This document shows positions 46,569-58,500 of a stretch of 64,000 nucleotides of DNA, piece after piece. Every line of letters begins with the position of its first letter. Within the stretch, counting starts at the first letter, position 1. The translations under genes and the position numbers were made by a program. The notes beneath the pieces were generated by a model. The model did not search any database. It had not been told where the DNA came from and saw only the letters and a program-made list of their open reading frames with translations. The stretch is from contig JARKIP010000005.1 in the NCBI GenBank assembly GCA_029990175.1, forward strand, positions 27,289,501-27,353,500, read 5' to 3'. This DNA comes from Petunia secreta. Its lineage: Eukaryota > Streptophyta > Magnoliopsida > Solanales > Solanaceae.

Positions 46569-49500
46569 ATGTCTACCGAAGGCGAAGACTTTGCTAAGAG
46601 TGCCCTTGCTACTATCCTTGCCAAATTGGATAGTATGCACTTGAGGATTGAAAGCCTTGAGCGGGTGAACTCTAGTGCTCTAGTTGAGCAAGGGACTTCC
46701 AATGTCCAATCGGAGAAAGGGACCCCGAGCGTCCAAGTTGAGAAAGGGACCCCGAGTGTCCAAGTGGAAGTCTCAAGTACTCCTAACTTTACCCCGGAAC
46801 AAGTTAGCCATGTCATTGAATTGCTCAATCAACAACGGGTAAAGGAGGATCGAGAGAGAATTGAACGAACGGGCATTCCCCGTATCTTGGATAATCCCCC
46901 AAGAAACATTCCACTACCAAGACCCATCCGAAATGTGCAACCTCTTGAGCAAGTCGATGAAGCTCAAGAAGGGGATGAAGCCGACTATGGTGATGATATG
47001 TATGGGTTTGATGATCATTTTCAACCAAGGCGAGGTATGAATTGGGGTGGAAATGTGGATCGAGGTAGGGGCCGAGGTCGAGGGCCACCTATGGGGTATG
47101 TTGGAGGGAATGCGAGGAGGGAGTATGGTGTGAATGAAGATCACTATGGGGGCCAACCGGAGCCTTTCCGTGGGGGTCGTGACAACACCAACCTCAATAG
47201 TATGAAGCTTAATCTCCCAATCTTTAAAGGGAATTGTGATCCGAGTGCTTATATTGAATGGGTGCTACAAATGGAAAGGATGTTTGACACCAATGACATG
47301 ACCGATGACAAGAAGGGTACCTATGCTATTTCGTCCTTTGAGTCCTATGCATCTACTTGGTGGGAATCCGTCAAGAGATCAAGGAGAAGAGCGGGAATCC
47401 CCGTGAATGTGGGTTGGAATGACTTGAAGGGTATCATGAGTATCAAGTACATCACTCCTAGATATCGTCAAGAACAACTCAAGAAACTTTATGAGTTGAA
47501 GCAAGGTGTCAAGACGGTGCATGAATGTTATGATGAGTTTGAAAGAACCCGAATGGCCTTGGATATGGACACCGAAGATGAGGAGCAAGCCGTGATCCGT
47601 TTCATGAATGGTTTGAGCTATGGTATAGCTTCACAATTGAGATTGCATGCTTATCTTTCACTTCAAGAAGCCCTTGATGCCGCTATCCAAGCCGAGCAAT
47701 GGCTTGACAAGGAAAAATCCAACCGTTACAAGAGCAACACTTCTACTTCCATGAACAAGCAGAAGGATTGGAAAAATCCTACTCCCAATGCAAGATTCAC
47801 AAATGCGGGTGGCCCTAGTGGAGCAAGTGCTAGCAAAGATGTGAAGAAGCCGTTTGAGAAGTACACACCCAATGTTGGAGGTAATTCTAAAACCCAATTG
47901 AATACTCCTACTTCTTCTTCCATCCAATGTCACAAATGCAAGGGGTAGGGACACTTTGCTAAGGAATGTCCTACGAAAAGGACCATGATTGTTGTTGGTG
48001 ATAGTGCTTATGAGCAAGAGAGTGAGCCGGAGGGAGATGAGGGAGTAGAGGGAGATGAGGGAGTAGAGGAGGATGATCAAGATGATACGGTGGAGGATGA
48101 GGAACCTCATACTTTTATAGTTGTGAGGAGGAGCTTAGGAGCTATGATTGTGGAGGATGGTGAAGCCTTGCAAAGAGAAAACCTATTCCATGCTAGGTGT
48201 CGTGTTAAGGGGGTTGTGTGCTCTATGATCATTGACTCCGGGAGTTGTACTAATGTTGTGAGTCAATCTCTTATAACCCAATTGAAATTGCCTACCGTAA
48301 AACACCCCAAGCCATATCGATTGCAATGGCTTAGTGAATGTGGGGAGTTAAAGGTAGTGAAACAAGCAATGATCAAGTTCAAAATGGGTAGTTATGTTGA
48401 TGAGCACTTGTTCGACGTTGTGCCCATGCAAGCTTGCCACCTTCTCTTTGGAAGGCCTTGGCAATTTGATCGACAAGCGGTTCATGACGGGCGTGTCAAC
48501 ACTTACACGCTCCAACATGAAGGAAGGAAATTTGTGTTGAAGCCCCTAACTCCCAAACAAGTGAGTGATGACTACAGCCGGATGAGGGAGTTGACGGAGG
48601 TGGCAAAGGCCAAGTCAATCATTGAGACTAGCCCTTTGTCCAAAAGCATGGTGGCAATCCCACCTTCTTCTTCTACCGGTGGCATTTGTGCCATGATGCA
48701 ACCGGGCGATATCTTAAAAGGAAATGATGGCACCAAGTTTCTCCTATGCCTAGTGCACAAAGGTATGATCCTAAACTCTAATTGTGATTTTTCTTCTAAC
48801 CCTTTGCCTAGTGTGTTTGAGAATGTCTTGAAGGATTTTGGGGACATGTTCCCGGATGAAATGCCGGATGGATTGCCTCCTTTGAGAGGTATTGAACATC
48901 AAATAGACTTTGTCCCGGGATCCCAAATCCCAAACAAGCCGGCTTATAGGAGCAATCCGGAGGATACAAGAGAATTGCAAAAGCAAGTTGATGAATTGCT
49001 CACTAAAGGCTTGGTGAGGGAGAGCTTGAGTCCTTGTGCCGTACTCGTGATCCTTGTTCCCAAAAAGGTAGGCACTTGGAGGATGTGCGTTGATTGTCGG
49101 GCCGTGAACAAAATAACGGTAAAGTACCGTCATCCTATTCCCCGACTTGATGATATGTTAGATGAATTAAGTGGTTCATGTGTGTGTAGCAAAATTGACC
49201 TTAGGTCCGGCTACCATCAATTCCGGATGAAACCCGGTGATGAATGGAAAACCGCATTCAAGAACAAGTTTGGTCTCTATGAATGGTTGGTGATGCCCTT
49301 TGGGCTCTGCAATGCACCTAGCACTTTCATGAGGCTAATGAACCATGTTCTAAAGCCATTCATCAACAAGTTTGTGGTCGTCTATTTTGACGATATATTG
49401 ATCTATAGCAAATCAATAGACGACCATGTTGATCACCTTAGGCAAGTGCTTGAAAAGTTGAGAGCCGAAAAGCTCTATGCTAATTATAAAAAGTGTGCCT

Positions 49501-51729
49501 TTGGTGTTGAGAAGGTATTCTTCCTTGGGTTTGTTGTGAGTGCCCAAGGAGTGGAGGTGGATGAGTCTAAGGTAGAGGCCATACGTGATTGGCCTACTCC
49601 TACTACCGTGACTCAAGTAAGGAGCTTTCATGGTCTTGCTAGCTTTTATAGACGATTTGTGAAAGACTTTAGCTCCATTGCCGCTCCACTCACCGAATTG
49701 GTGAAGAAAGACCAACCTTTTGTTTGGGGAGAGCCTCAAGAGAAGGCCTTCCATGAGTTGAAAGGTAGGTTGAGTAACGCCCCTCTATTGCAATTGCCCG
49801 ACTTCGGAAAGGCATTTGAGGTTGAATGTGATGCCTCGGGGGTGGGAATTGGTGGTGTTTTAATGCAAGATAGCAAACCCATCGCCTACTTTAGTGAGAA
49901 ATTGAAAGGGGCCTCCTTGAACTATTCTACATATGACAAGGAGTTGTATGCCCTTGTGAGAGCCCTTGCCCATTAGCAACACTATCTTTGGCCTCGAGAA
50001 TTTGTAATCAAGAGTGACCATGAGTCACTCAAGCATCTAAGAGGCCAAGAGAAGCTCAATAAGAGACATGCCAAGCGGGTTGAATTCATTGAGTCTTTTC
50101 CCTATGTGATTCAATGCAAGAAAGGGAAAGACAATGTTGTGGCGGATGCACTTTCGAGGAAGTTTGCTCTAGCCACTACCCTAGCCTCCAAGCTCATGGG
50201 TTTTGAGAGCATTAAATTGATGTATGCTCATGACCCTAAGCTAAAGAGAATTCATGAAGCTCTTGAAAAGGGGGAAAGGGTTGAAAAATACCAATGGGTT
50301 AATGGATATATCTTTAAAAATGGTAAAGTGTGTGTTCCCGAGTCCTCTTGGAGGGAGTTGTTGATTCGTGAAGCTCATTGTGGGGGCTTGATGGGACACT
50401 TTGGGAGAAACAAGACCTTGGCCATTCTCATGGAACAATTCCATTGGCCAAAGATGGGGGTCCAAGTTGAAAATCTTTGCAAAAATTGCCTTGAGTGCAA
50501 GCATGCGAAATCTAAAGCTAACCCCCATGGTTTGTATACTCCTCTCCCCGTGCCTACTAGTCCGTGGGTTGATATATCAATGGATTTTGTGATGGGATTA
50601 CCACGGTCTAGGGGGAGGGGGCCATGATAGCATTTATGTTGTCGTGGATAGGTTCTCCAAAATGGCGCACTTCATTCCGTGCAAGAAGTGTGATGATGCA
50701 CAACATGTTGCATCCTTGTTCATTGACAATTTCTTGAAATTGCATGGTGTGCCTCGAACCATTGTAAGTGATAGGGACTCCAAGTTCCTAAGCCACTTTT
50801 GGAGAAGTTTGTGGGGTGCCCTTGGCACCAAGCTCTTGTTCTCTACGTCCCACCACCCACAAACGGATGGGCAAACCGAGGTGGTAAACCGGACTTTGGG
50901 TGCTCTTCTAAGGGCCATGACCCGAGGTAAGATCGGGATGTGGGTTGATAAACTTCCTCTCATGGAGTTTGCCTACAATCGTACATTGCATAGCTTGATT
51001 GGCATGACTCCATTTGAATGTGTGTATGGTTTTAATCCCTTGATTCCCCTTGATCTAACCCCTTTGCCAAGGTAAATGGTTGTTAATTTTGAAGGGAAAA
51101 GCCGAGCAAAGGCTATGGTTGAACTTCATGCTAAAGCCAAGAAGAACTTGGAGGAGGCCTATGCAAAGGTTGCTTCCAAGAAGAACAAGGGAAGGAAGAA
51201 GCTTGAGCTCAAAAAGGGAGATTGGGTGTGGGTGCACTTCCGTAAAGAAAGGTTTCCAAACCTTAGGAAAGGGAAGTTGGCACCCCGTGGAGATGGACCT
51301 TTTCAAGTGCTTTCCAAGATCAACAACAATGCCTATGTGATTGATCTACCCGGTAAGTACAATGTGTCTAATACTTTTAATGTGACTGACTTGACCCCTT
51401 GTGATGTAGGAGATGGTGATGCTGGAGAGGAGGAAGCCATGGTATCGAGGACGAAACCTTCCCAAGAAGGGGAGGATGATGCGGGGCATACCTCAAGGCC
51501 GTTCACTAGGAGTCAAGCAAGGTTGATTCAAGACACCCATCTTTACTTGATTTGGAGAGACATGGATGAAGGGTCCGAGAGTAGCCGGAAGATCATGCTT
51601 TTGAGTGCCATGGATGGTGGATCACTTAGGCCACTTGAAGAGACATCCGGAGCACGTTTGGAAGCAAATCAAGAAGCTACAGGAACGGGCGGACCGCCTA
51701 CTCAACTAGGCGGGCCGCCTACTTTTTGA
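46569..51729 (+). pseudogene. gag-pol: Element c gag-pol polyprotein (three stops, one frameshift)
   Basis: Starts MSTEGEDFAKSAL. Gag carries a short GTPSVQVEK repeat, an RG-rich box (GNVDRGRGRGRGPP), retrotrans_gag (NLPIFKGNCDPSAYIEWVLQ) and a CCHC knuckle. The knuckle tyrosine codon is replaced by TAG (47946-47948: CHKCKG, stop, GHFAKEC). Then come protease (MIIDSGSCTNVV), RT (YFDD near 49383; a PKKVGTW change of D to V), RNase H and integrase. Further breaks are TGG to TAG in RNase H (49974-49976), a 4-bp insertion in a G-rich run of integrase near 50610-50625, and GAA to TAA at 51073-51075. The last 85 codons lie in the 3' LTR, include FTRSQARLI, and end in a Gly-Pro-rich tail translated from the palindrome array. 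Confidence 0.92.
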
Positions 51730-52314
51730 TCACTCTCTGGATCTTAACCAGGCGGACCGCCTCTGTGAAACGGGCGGACCGCCTACTCCAAAGAGGCTGG
51801 CCGCCCACTACAAGTAGGCTGACCGCCTACTCCAAGGGGCTGGGCGCCTACTTGGGCGCCTACTTTGCTGAAGGGTGCGGGAATTCCTAGTTTTATGCTA
51901 TGCTTTGGACAACTATAGCCCTACGAGGCCTTTATTGTTTTAACCCACTTTAGGGGTATTTTTGAGCTTTCATTACATGTAAGTGAAGTCTATAAATACT
52001 TCACAAACCTCTTCAAACCTTAGCTTACCTTGAATTTTATGAATGATGAAAAGAATCTATCTCTTGTTTGGAGAAGCCTTTGTCTTGGTTGCTTGAATTC
52101 ACTAGTGGAACCTAGTTGAGTCTTGAACCAAAAATCCGATCATTCTACTTGCGAGTCCCGGGTGCGACTCGAGGGTGGTTGCATAGCGTAGGTCCTTCTT
52201 GACACCGATACGAGGGTATCTCGGGACAAGTTCCCCGGGGTTACTTCGTAGGGAGTTTGAGTGGTGTCTCGCTCTCTATCTTTACTTTTCACGTTTTAAT
52301 TTTGATCCTTATCA
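51477..52314 (+). repeat. Element c right (3') LTR
   Basis: Preceded by the polypurine tract AAGAAGGGGAGGA (51464-51476). TATA box at 51991-51998. The polyprotein stop is at 51727-51729 inside the LTR. Confidence 0.92.
51686..51860. repeat. GC-palindrome array in element c right LTR
   Basis: Same array as 44878-45052. One unit here keeps ggcggaccgcct where the left LTR has ggcggaccacct, a CpG loss on the left. Confidence 0.85.
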
Positions 52315-52548
52315 AATAGGAACTCCCGTCGGTGTATAAGTATCACTGATCTCCAAGAAATTCTGAATGTGTTGCTGCGGATCTTCATGAAGTAATCAAC
52401 TATATTGCCCAGTCACATGCAGCAACTGAATCATGCCGGACTTAATCTCAAAGTGCTCGGTGATACTGGGATTAACTATTCTAGACGCTACCCCCTCCAG
52501 GCTGGGGAGAGCAACATCTCGCACAACTAAGGTGCGTTCTTCTGCCAT
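52315..52548 (-). pseudogene. gag: Athila gag, N-terminal part
   Basis: ATG at 52546-52548 (MAEERTLVVRD). This reads through the Athila Gag N-terminus (HFEIKSGMIQLLHVTGQYS, then LLHEDPQQHIQNFLEISD, YTPTGVP) up to the element c insertion. It is in frame with 44663 once element c and one aatag copy are removed. An in-frame TGA (52396-52398) replaces a codon in the GQYS-x-LLHEDP motif, probably GGA to TGA. It lies only about 117 bp downstream of the PBS, so the leader is short. Confidence 0.85.
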
Positions 52549-52664
52549 TCCTGCAAGTAAAGATCAAGCAGGACCTAATACCTGCAACAGCACAAAACTC
52601 AAAACAAAAATTAAACCTGAATAGATAATAAGTAATCCTTCAAAAAGAAATCTGTCAATTATTA

Positions 52665-52683
52665 GTCCCCGGCAATGGCACCA
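52665..52683 (-). other. Athila primer binding site (tRNA-Asp type)
   Basis: The minus strand reads TGGTGCCATTGCCGGGGAC. The complement of the plant tRNA-Asp 3' end is TGGCGCCGTTGCCGGGG, so two positions carry transitions, both at CpG sites. A 6-base spacer separates it from the LTR end at 52690. Confidence 0.82.
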
Positions 52684-52689
52684 AAAACT

Positions 52690-53484
52690 TGTTGCTCCCA
52701 ACGCACATATAAGTATACGTGGTCGACAAGTAATAAAGTGATAAGTAAAGTATCGTTCCCACGAGGACTATTCAGACTGGACTCCTAACAAACAATTTCT
52801 TAACAACTACTCAGGGATCTTCTTCCAATAGTGAGGATTTTATTAACTAAAGAACAGTAATTAAAATGGTAAAACTGAATTCAAACAATAGAGCAAAAGT
52901 TGGTTATAAACAATATTAATGAGACGGTCCAGGGTCAGAGTTACAAACAATCCAGTTGAGTTATCCTGTTGATTCCATTTCTTAAGTCCCAAGATTGGTA
53001 ACTAACAGGTTAATTGTACCCGTGAAGACCTTTCGATTCTTCACGGTCTATGCAGGCTACTCCAATCCCTATATGTCTGTGGGTTGAATCACGTGCACGC
53101 ATTAACGACTCTGTATTTAGCTAAGCAAGGTGAATAGGTATATGTCTATCCTACCCACAAATCGATTCCTCGATGCCCAGGTTCACCATCAAGCCCTATT
53201 CTTTCTTATGTGCATTCATAAATTCCCTCTGTCGAGTTCAATCTAAGAACAGTAGATAGTGTTCAATTATTCGGCCGTTATAATCAAACAATTATGATCA
53301 AGAAAGAATAAACAATCTATAATTGGGATTCAATTCATGGAAATTAACATTCAAACCTCAACCTTCATGAATTCATTCTAACCCAAGAACGAAATGTTTA
53401 TCTACGCTTACTCATAATAACAACACAAGGATTTGATGAAATAATGAAATAATGATGTAATAGATTAATGGAAGGAAGAAAAAC
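52690..53484 (-). repeat. Athila right (5') LTR, first part
   Basis: It starts tgttgctccc at 52690 and aligns with 31760-32553 until element d interrupts it after gaagaaaaac (target copy aaaac, 53480-53484). It continues at 61294. Confidence 0.9.
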
Positions 53485-54311
53485 TGATAAGACCCAAACC
53501 CCCTCAAGACCCTTCACTCGGAGTCAAGCCAAGTTGATCCAAGATACCCATCTTCACTTGATATGGAAGGGTATGGAAGAAGGCCCCGAGAGCAACTTGA
53601 AGACCATGCTTTGGTGTACCATGGATGGAGGACCCGCTAGGACACTTGGAGAGGCCCAAGAGACCCAAAATGAGACACCCCAAGGGGCTCCAGAACAAGG
53701 CGGAGCGCCTCCCAGCTGAGGCGGGGCGCCTCCCAAAATCCAGAGGCCTGAAAGGTGCAGGGCGGACCGCCTCCCAACCCAGGCGGACCGCCTCCCTCAG
53801 ATCCAGAGAAGCTGAAGACTGCTAGGCGGCCGCCTCCCCCTACTAGGCGGACCGCCTACCCCTGTGACCCACATGCGGGATTTTTAATGACTTTTGCTTG
53901 AACTTCCAACTTTAGCCCTGCGTGGCCTTATTTGTTTTAACCCACTTTGGGGGTATTTTAGACCTTTTATTTAGACCTAAGTGAAGCCTATAAATACTTC
54001 ACTTAGCCTCTTTAAATCATTAGCTAACTTTGATGATTGAACAAACACTTGTGTTGAGAGTTGAACTCTTGGATTGAATGAATGAAACCTTGATGGGACT
54101 TGTTCTTCCTCTAGCGGATCTAGATGAATTCCAATTCCCCCCGATCATTCTACTTGCGTGCTCACGTTAGCTCGAGGGTAGTTGCTTAGTGTAGGTGTTC
54201 TTGTCATTCTCTCGGGGTGTAACGGAACAAGTTCTCCGTTGCTACTTGAGATTATCGTACGAGCTACGTCTCGCTTTTATCTTTTACTTTTCCGCATTTT
54301 GATTCTTATCA
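53485..54311 (+). repeat. Element d left (5') LTR
   Basis: TGATAAGACCC...GATTCTTATCA, TATA box TATAAATA at 53989-53996. The GC-palindrome array is at 53698-53857. Confidence 0.92.
53698..53857. repeat. GC-palindrome array in element d left LTR
   Basis: Six copies: aggcggagcgcct, aggcggggcgcct, gggcggaccgcct, aggcggaccgcct (twice) and a 12-bp aggcggccgcct, which is a perfect palindrome. They lie about 130-290 bp upstream of the TATA box. Confidence 0.88.
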
Positions 54312-54314
54312 TCT

Positions 54315-54326
54315 TGGTATCATAGC
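54315..54326 (+). other. Element d primer binding site
   Basis: TGGTATCATAGC, one base from the usual tRNA-iMet complement (C-A-G-A to C-A-T-A). Confidence 0.85.
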
Positions 54327-55563
54327 AAGGCTCGGATTTTGTTTCTACAAACCCCCGACCCTTGATTCTTCGTGCCTAGGTCGATTCCTATCTTTAGTTT
54401 CTTGTTTGTGATATTAAAAGAAGAAAACTACAAAAAAATTGAAAAATTGAAAATCTAAAAATTTGGTGTAACTTGTTGGTTTGAGTGATTCATGATATGG
54501 GTGTTATAGATTATTGATCGTGGTTGGAATCCCGTCGTTTGGATACCAAAAACACTTGGATTGGTGAAGATTGAAAATCAAAACCCCAAACTCCTTAAAA
54601 CCCTTGATGAACTTGTTCTTGACGATTTGAATTGATTCTTGGGTTGGATTGATATTGGATTGAGAACTTGATATTGGGGTTTGATCCTTGTGTGATTTCC
54701 GTTCTTTTGGTACCTTAAACACCCAATTTGGAGTTGTATTGCATGAATTGAATTTTGAAACCCTATGAGAATTTGAAAAATTTGAAACCCTAGCTTTGAA
54801 GAAGATGATCATGGTGGATTGCTTGATATTGATTGGGGTTTGATAAAAGTTGTTGGGGTTTGATCTTTGTGACTAATACAACATTTGGGTACCTTTGAAT
54901 TGCTAAAACAGCGTTTGAATAGTTGGATTTGTGGGTGAAAATTCAACAAAACGCGAAGTGAACTGTGCTGGAACACAGCAGGAGGCGGAGCGCCTAACAA
55001 AGAGGCGGAGCGCCTCCCACTGGTGAGCTTGCAGGAAATTATCTGAGGCGGAGCGCCTCCCTGAGAGGGCTGAGCGCCTCTCACCTGCACTTTACCCAGG
55101 GCGGACCGCCCACTAGCTGAGGCGGGGCGCCTACTTCCTGAAGCTTGGGAATTGGGTAGAAACTTCTAGGATTCCTTGTTTTGTTGTTTGCATTGCTTCT
55201 AATTGGTACTATTAGAGTATAATCCTACTTGATTAGTACTAATTACTTCGAGCTACTAGGATCATCGTGCCTTAGGAAGGAGACTAGAATTCCAAGAAGA
55301 TTCGTAGTTACCTTTGATTCAAGTCCTTTACTTCAAAGTGCCTAGCGTTCATCGAGTCCCATTAACTCCACTCACCCCGGAGTGTGCCTGACTCGTGAAT
55401 AGTTTGGTTGAGTAGAGGGATTGTTAGTCATCTACGGGAAGCTTTGGAATTACAAGTCGAGTGAAATATCCACCGCCACCCAAAAGAGTGATCCGAGTGA
55501 ACACAAGTGAGGGAGCGAGTGAGGTGTTTTAACTAACGCTTGTTTCTTTTCTTTGTAGGTACA
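54327..55563 (+). promoter_or_regulatory. Element d 5' leader with palindrome array and possible intron acceptor
   Basis: This ~1.24-kb leader contains diverged internal repeats (ggtttgat...gttcttttggtacc at ~54530 and ~54690). It has six palindromes at 54983-55132 (aggcggagcgcct three times, ggctgagcgcct, gggcggaccgccc, aggcggggcgcct). It ends TTTCTTTTCTTTGTAG|GTACAATG, a strong 3' splice-site look-alike abutting the gag ATG. Confidence 0.6.
54983..55132. repeat. GC-palindrome array in element d leader
   Basis: Six units of the same 13-bp palindrome family as the LTR arrays, at another site of the same element, with spacings of about 20-40 bp. Confidence 0.88.
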
Positions 55564-58500
55564 ATGGCCAACGAAGGTCAAGATTTCATCAAGGAGGCCT
55601 TGGCTAGCCTTCTTGCCAAGATGGATGTCATGACTCAAAGGATTGAGTCACTTGAAAAGGGTGCCTCGAGTACCCAAGGTGACCAAGGGACCCCGAGTGT
55701 CCCAATTGAAAAGGGGACCCCGAGTGTCCAAATTGAGACGGGAGAAGGCTCGAGTAGCCCTACCTTTACCCCGGAGCAAGTTGTTGAATTACTCAATCAA
55801 CAACGGGTAAAGGAAGATCGAGAGAGAATTGAACGAACGGGCATTCCCCGTATCTTGGATAATCCTCCAAGAAACATCCCATTACCAAGACCCATCCGAA
55901 ACGTGCAACCTCTTGAGCAAGTCGATGAAGCTCAAGAAGGGGAGGAAGCCGAGTATGATGATGAGGCTTATGGTTATGATGATCACCTTCAACCGAGACG
56001 AGGTATGAATTGGGGTCGAAATGTGGATCGGGGTAGAGGCCGAGGTCGAGGGCCACCCTTAGGATATGGAGGAAGGAATGCGAGGAGGGACTATGTTGCT
56101 TATGATGATCACTATGGGGGCCAACCGGAGCCGTTCCAAGGGGGTCGTGATAACAACAACAATCTTAATAGTGTGAAGCTCACTATTCCTTCTTTCAAAG
56201 GAAGTAGTGACCCGGTGGAGTACATTGGTTGGAAATTGGCTATGGAGCGTATCTTTGACACCAATGATATGCCCGATGTGAAGAAAACCAAGTATGCAAT
56301 ATCCGCCTTTGAATCTTTTGCTTCTACTTGGTGGGAGTCGCTGAAGAGAAATAGAAGGAGGACGGGTATGGCTATTAATCTTACTTGGGAAGAGTTGATC
56401 CGTGTGATGGATGAGAAGTACTTGACTAACCAATACCGGGTTGAACAACAAAAGCGACTCTATGAGTTGAAGCAAGGTTACAAATCGGTGGGTGAATACT
56501 TCAATGAATTTGAGCAAATCCGAATGATCCTTGACTTAGATGATGAGGACAATGAGACGGCCATGATCCGTTTCAAAGGGGGCTTGAACCGAGACATAGC
56601 TTCACAATTGAAGTTCCACAAATATGATGATCATTACAAGCTATGTGAAGATGCGGTTGAGGCCGAGAAATGGCTCAAAGAGGAGAAATCCCTTCGCTAC
56701 AAGAGTAGCACTACTACTCCAACAAGCAAACCCAAGGATTGGAAGCCTCCTACTACAAATGCAAGGTTCCCAAGTGCAAGTGGAACAAGTGGTGCAAATG
56801 CTACCAAGGATGTGAAGAAGCCGTATGAGAAGAACACACCTAATGTGGGAGGTAACTCTAAAACTCAATTACATGCTCCTACTTCTTCTTCCATGCAATG
56901 CCACAAGTGCAAGGGCTATGGTCACTTTGCTAGGGAATGTCCTACAAAGAGGACCATGATTGTTGTTGGTAATGATGCATATGAGAAAGAGAGTGAATCG
57001 GAAGATGAGGGAGTAGAGAGAGAAGAGGGAGATGAGGGAGTAGAGGAGGATGGTTTACTTGATGACACGGGGGAGGAGGAGGATCCTCATACTTTCTTAG
57101 TTGTGAGAAGGAGCCTAGGGGTTATGATTGTGGAAGATAGTGAAACCTTGCAAAGGGAAAACCTATTCCATGCTAGGTGCCGGGTCAAAGATGCCGTTTG
57201 CTCTATGATAATTGATTCCGGAAGTTGTGCAAATGTAGTGAGTCAATCACTTGTGTCTCAATTAAAGTTGACGGCAATAAAGCATCCTAAACCTTACCGG
57301 CTACAATGGCTAAGCGAATGTGGGGAGCTTAAAGTGGTAAAGCAAGTGATGATTCGATTCAAAATGGGGAGTTATGTAGATGAGCATTTGTTTGACGTTG
57401 TGCCCATGCAAGCGTGCCACCTACTCTTAGGGAGGCCTTGGCAATTCGATAGGCAAGTGGTGCATGACGGTCGTGTCAATACTTACACGGTCAAATATGA
57501 AGGGAAAAGATATGTGCTTAAACCTCTCACTCCTAAACAAGTGAGTGATGACTACAAGAAAATGAAGGAGTTGAGAGAGGTGGCAAAGGCCAAGTCAATC
57601 ATTGAGACTAGTCCTTTGTCCAAAAGCTTGGTGGCAATCCCACCTACTTCTACCGGTGGCATATGTGCCATGATGCAACCGGGCGAGATCCTAAAAGGAA
57701 ATGATGGCGACAAGCTTCTCATATGCCTAGTGCACAAAGGTATGGTTCTAAACTCTAATTGTGATTTTTCTTCTAACCCTTTGCCTAGTGTGTTTGAGAA
57801 TGTTTTGAAGGATTTTGGTGACATGTTCCCGGATGAAATGCCGGATGGATTGCCTCCTTTGAGGGGCATTGAGCATCAAATAGACTTTGTCCCGGGATCC
57901 CAAATCCCGAACAAACCGGCCTATAGGAGCAACCCGGAGTATACAAGGGAGTTGCAAAAGCAAGTTGATGAATTGCTCACTAAAGGTTTGGTAAGGGAAA
58001 GCTTGAGTCCTTGTGCCGTGCCCGTGATCCTTGTTCCCAAAAAGGACGGCACTTGGAGAATGTGTGTTGATTGTCGGGCCGTGAACAAAATAACGGTAAA
58101 GTACCGTCATCCTATTCCCCGACTTGATGATATGTTAGATGAATTAAGTGGTTGATGTGTGTTTAGCAAAATTGACCTTAGGTCCGGCTACCATCAAATC
58201 CGGATGAAACCGGGTGATGAATGGAAAACCGCATTCAAGACCAAATTTGGTCTCTATGAATGGTTGGTGATGCCCTTTGGGCTCTCCAATGCACCTAGTA
58301 CTTTCATGAGGCTAATGAACCATGTTCTAAAGCCGTTCATCAACAAGTTTGTTGTCGTCTATTTTGACGATATATTGATCTATAGCAAATCAATAGACGA
58401 CCATGTTGAACACCTTAGGCTAGTGCTTGAAAAGTTGAGAGCCGAAAAGCTCTATGCTAATTTTAAAAAGTGTGCCTTTGGTGTTGAGAAGGTGGTCTTC

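Larger units (their letters stand above)
44669..52314 (+). mobile_element. CRM-like Ty3/gypsy element c (complete, 7646 bp)
   Basis: Plus strand. LTRs are 44669-45506 and 51477-52314 (838 bp each), with the exact target duplication aatag (44664-44668 and 52315-52319). It lies inside the Athila gag gene. PBS at 45510-45521, leader 45507-46568, gag-pol 46569-51729. By eye the LTRs differ at roughly a dozen positions. Confidence 0.93.

Noticed and set aside
53468..53719. 83-aa open frame beginning MEGRKTDKTQ
   Set aside because: It is the LTR-encoded tail of the element d polyprotein seen in the 5' LTR, fused by chance to an ATG in flanking Athila LTR.
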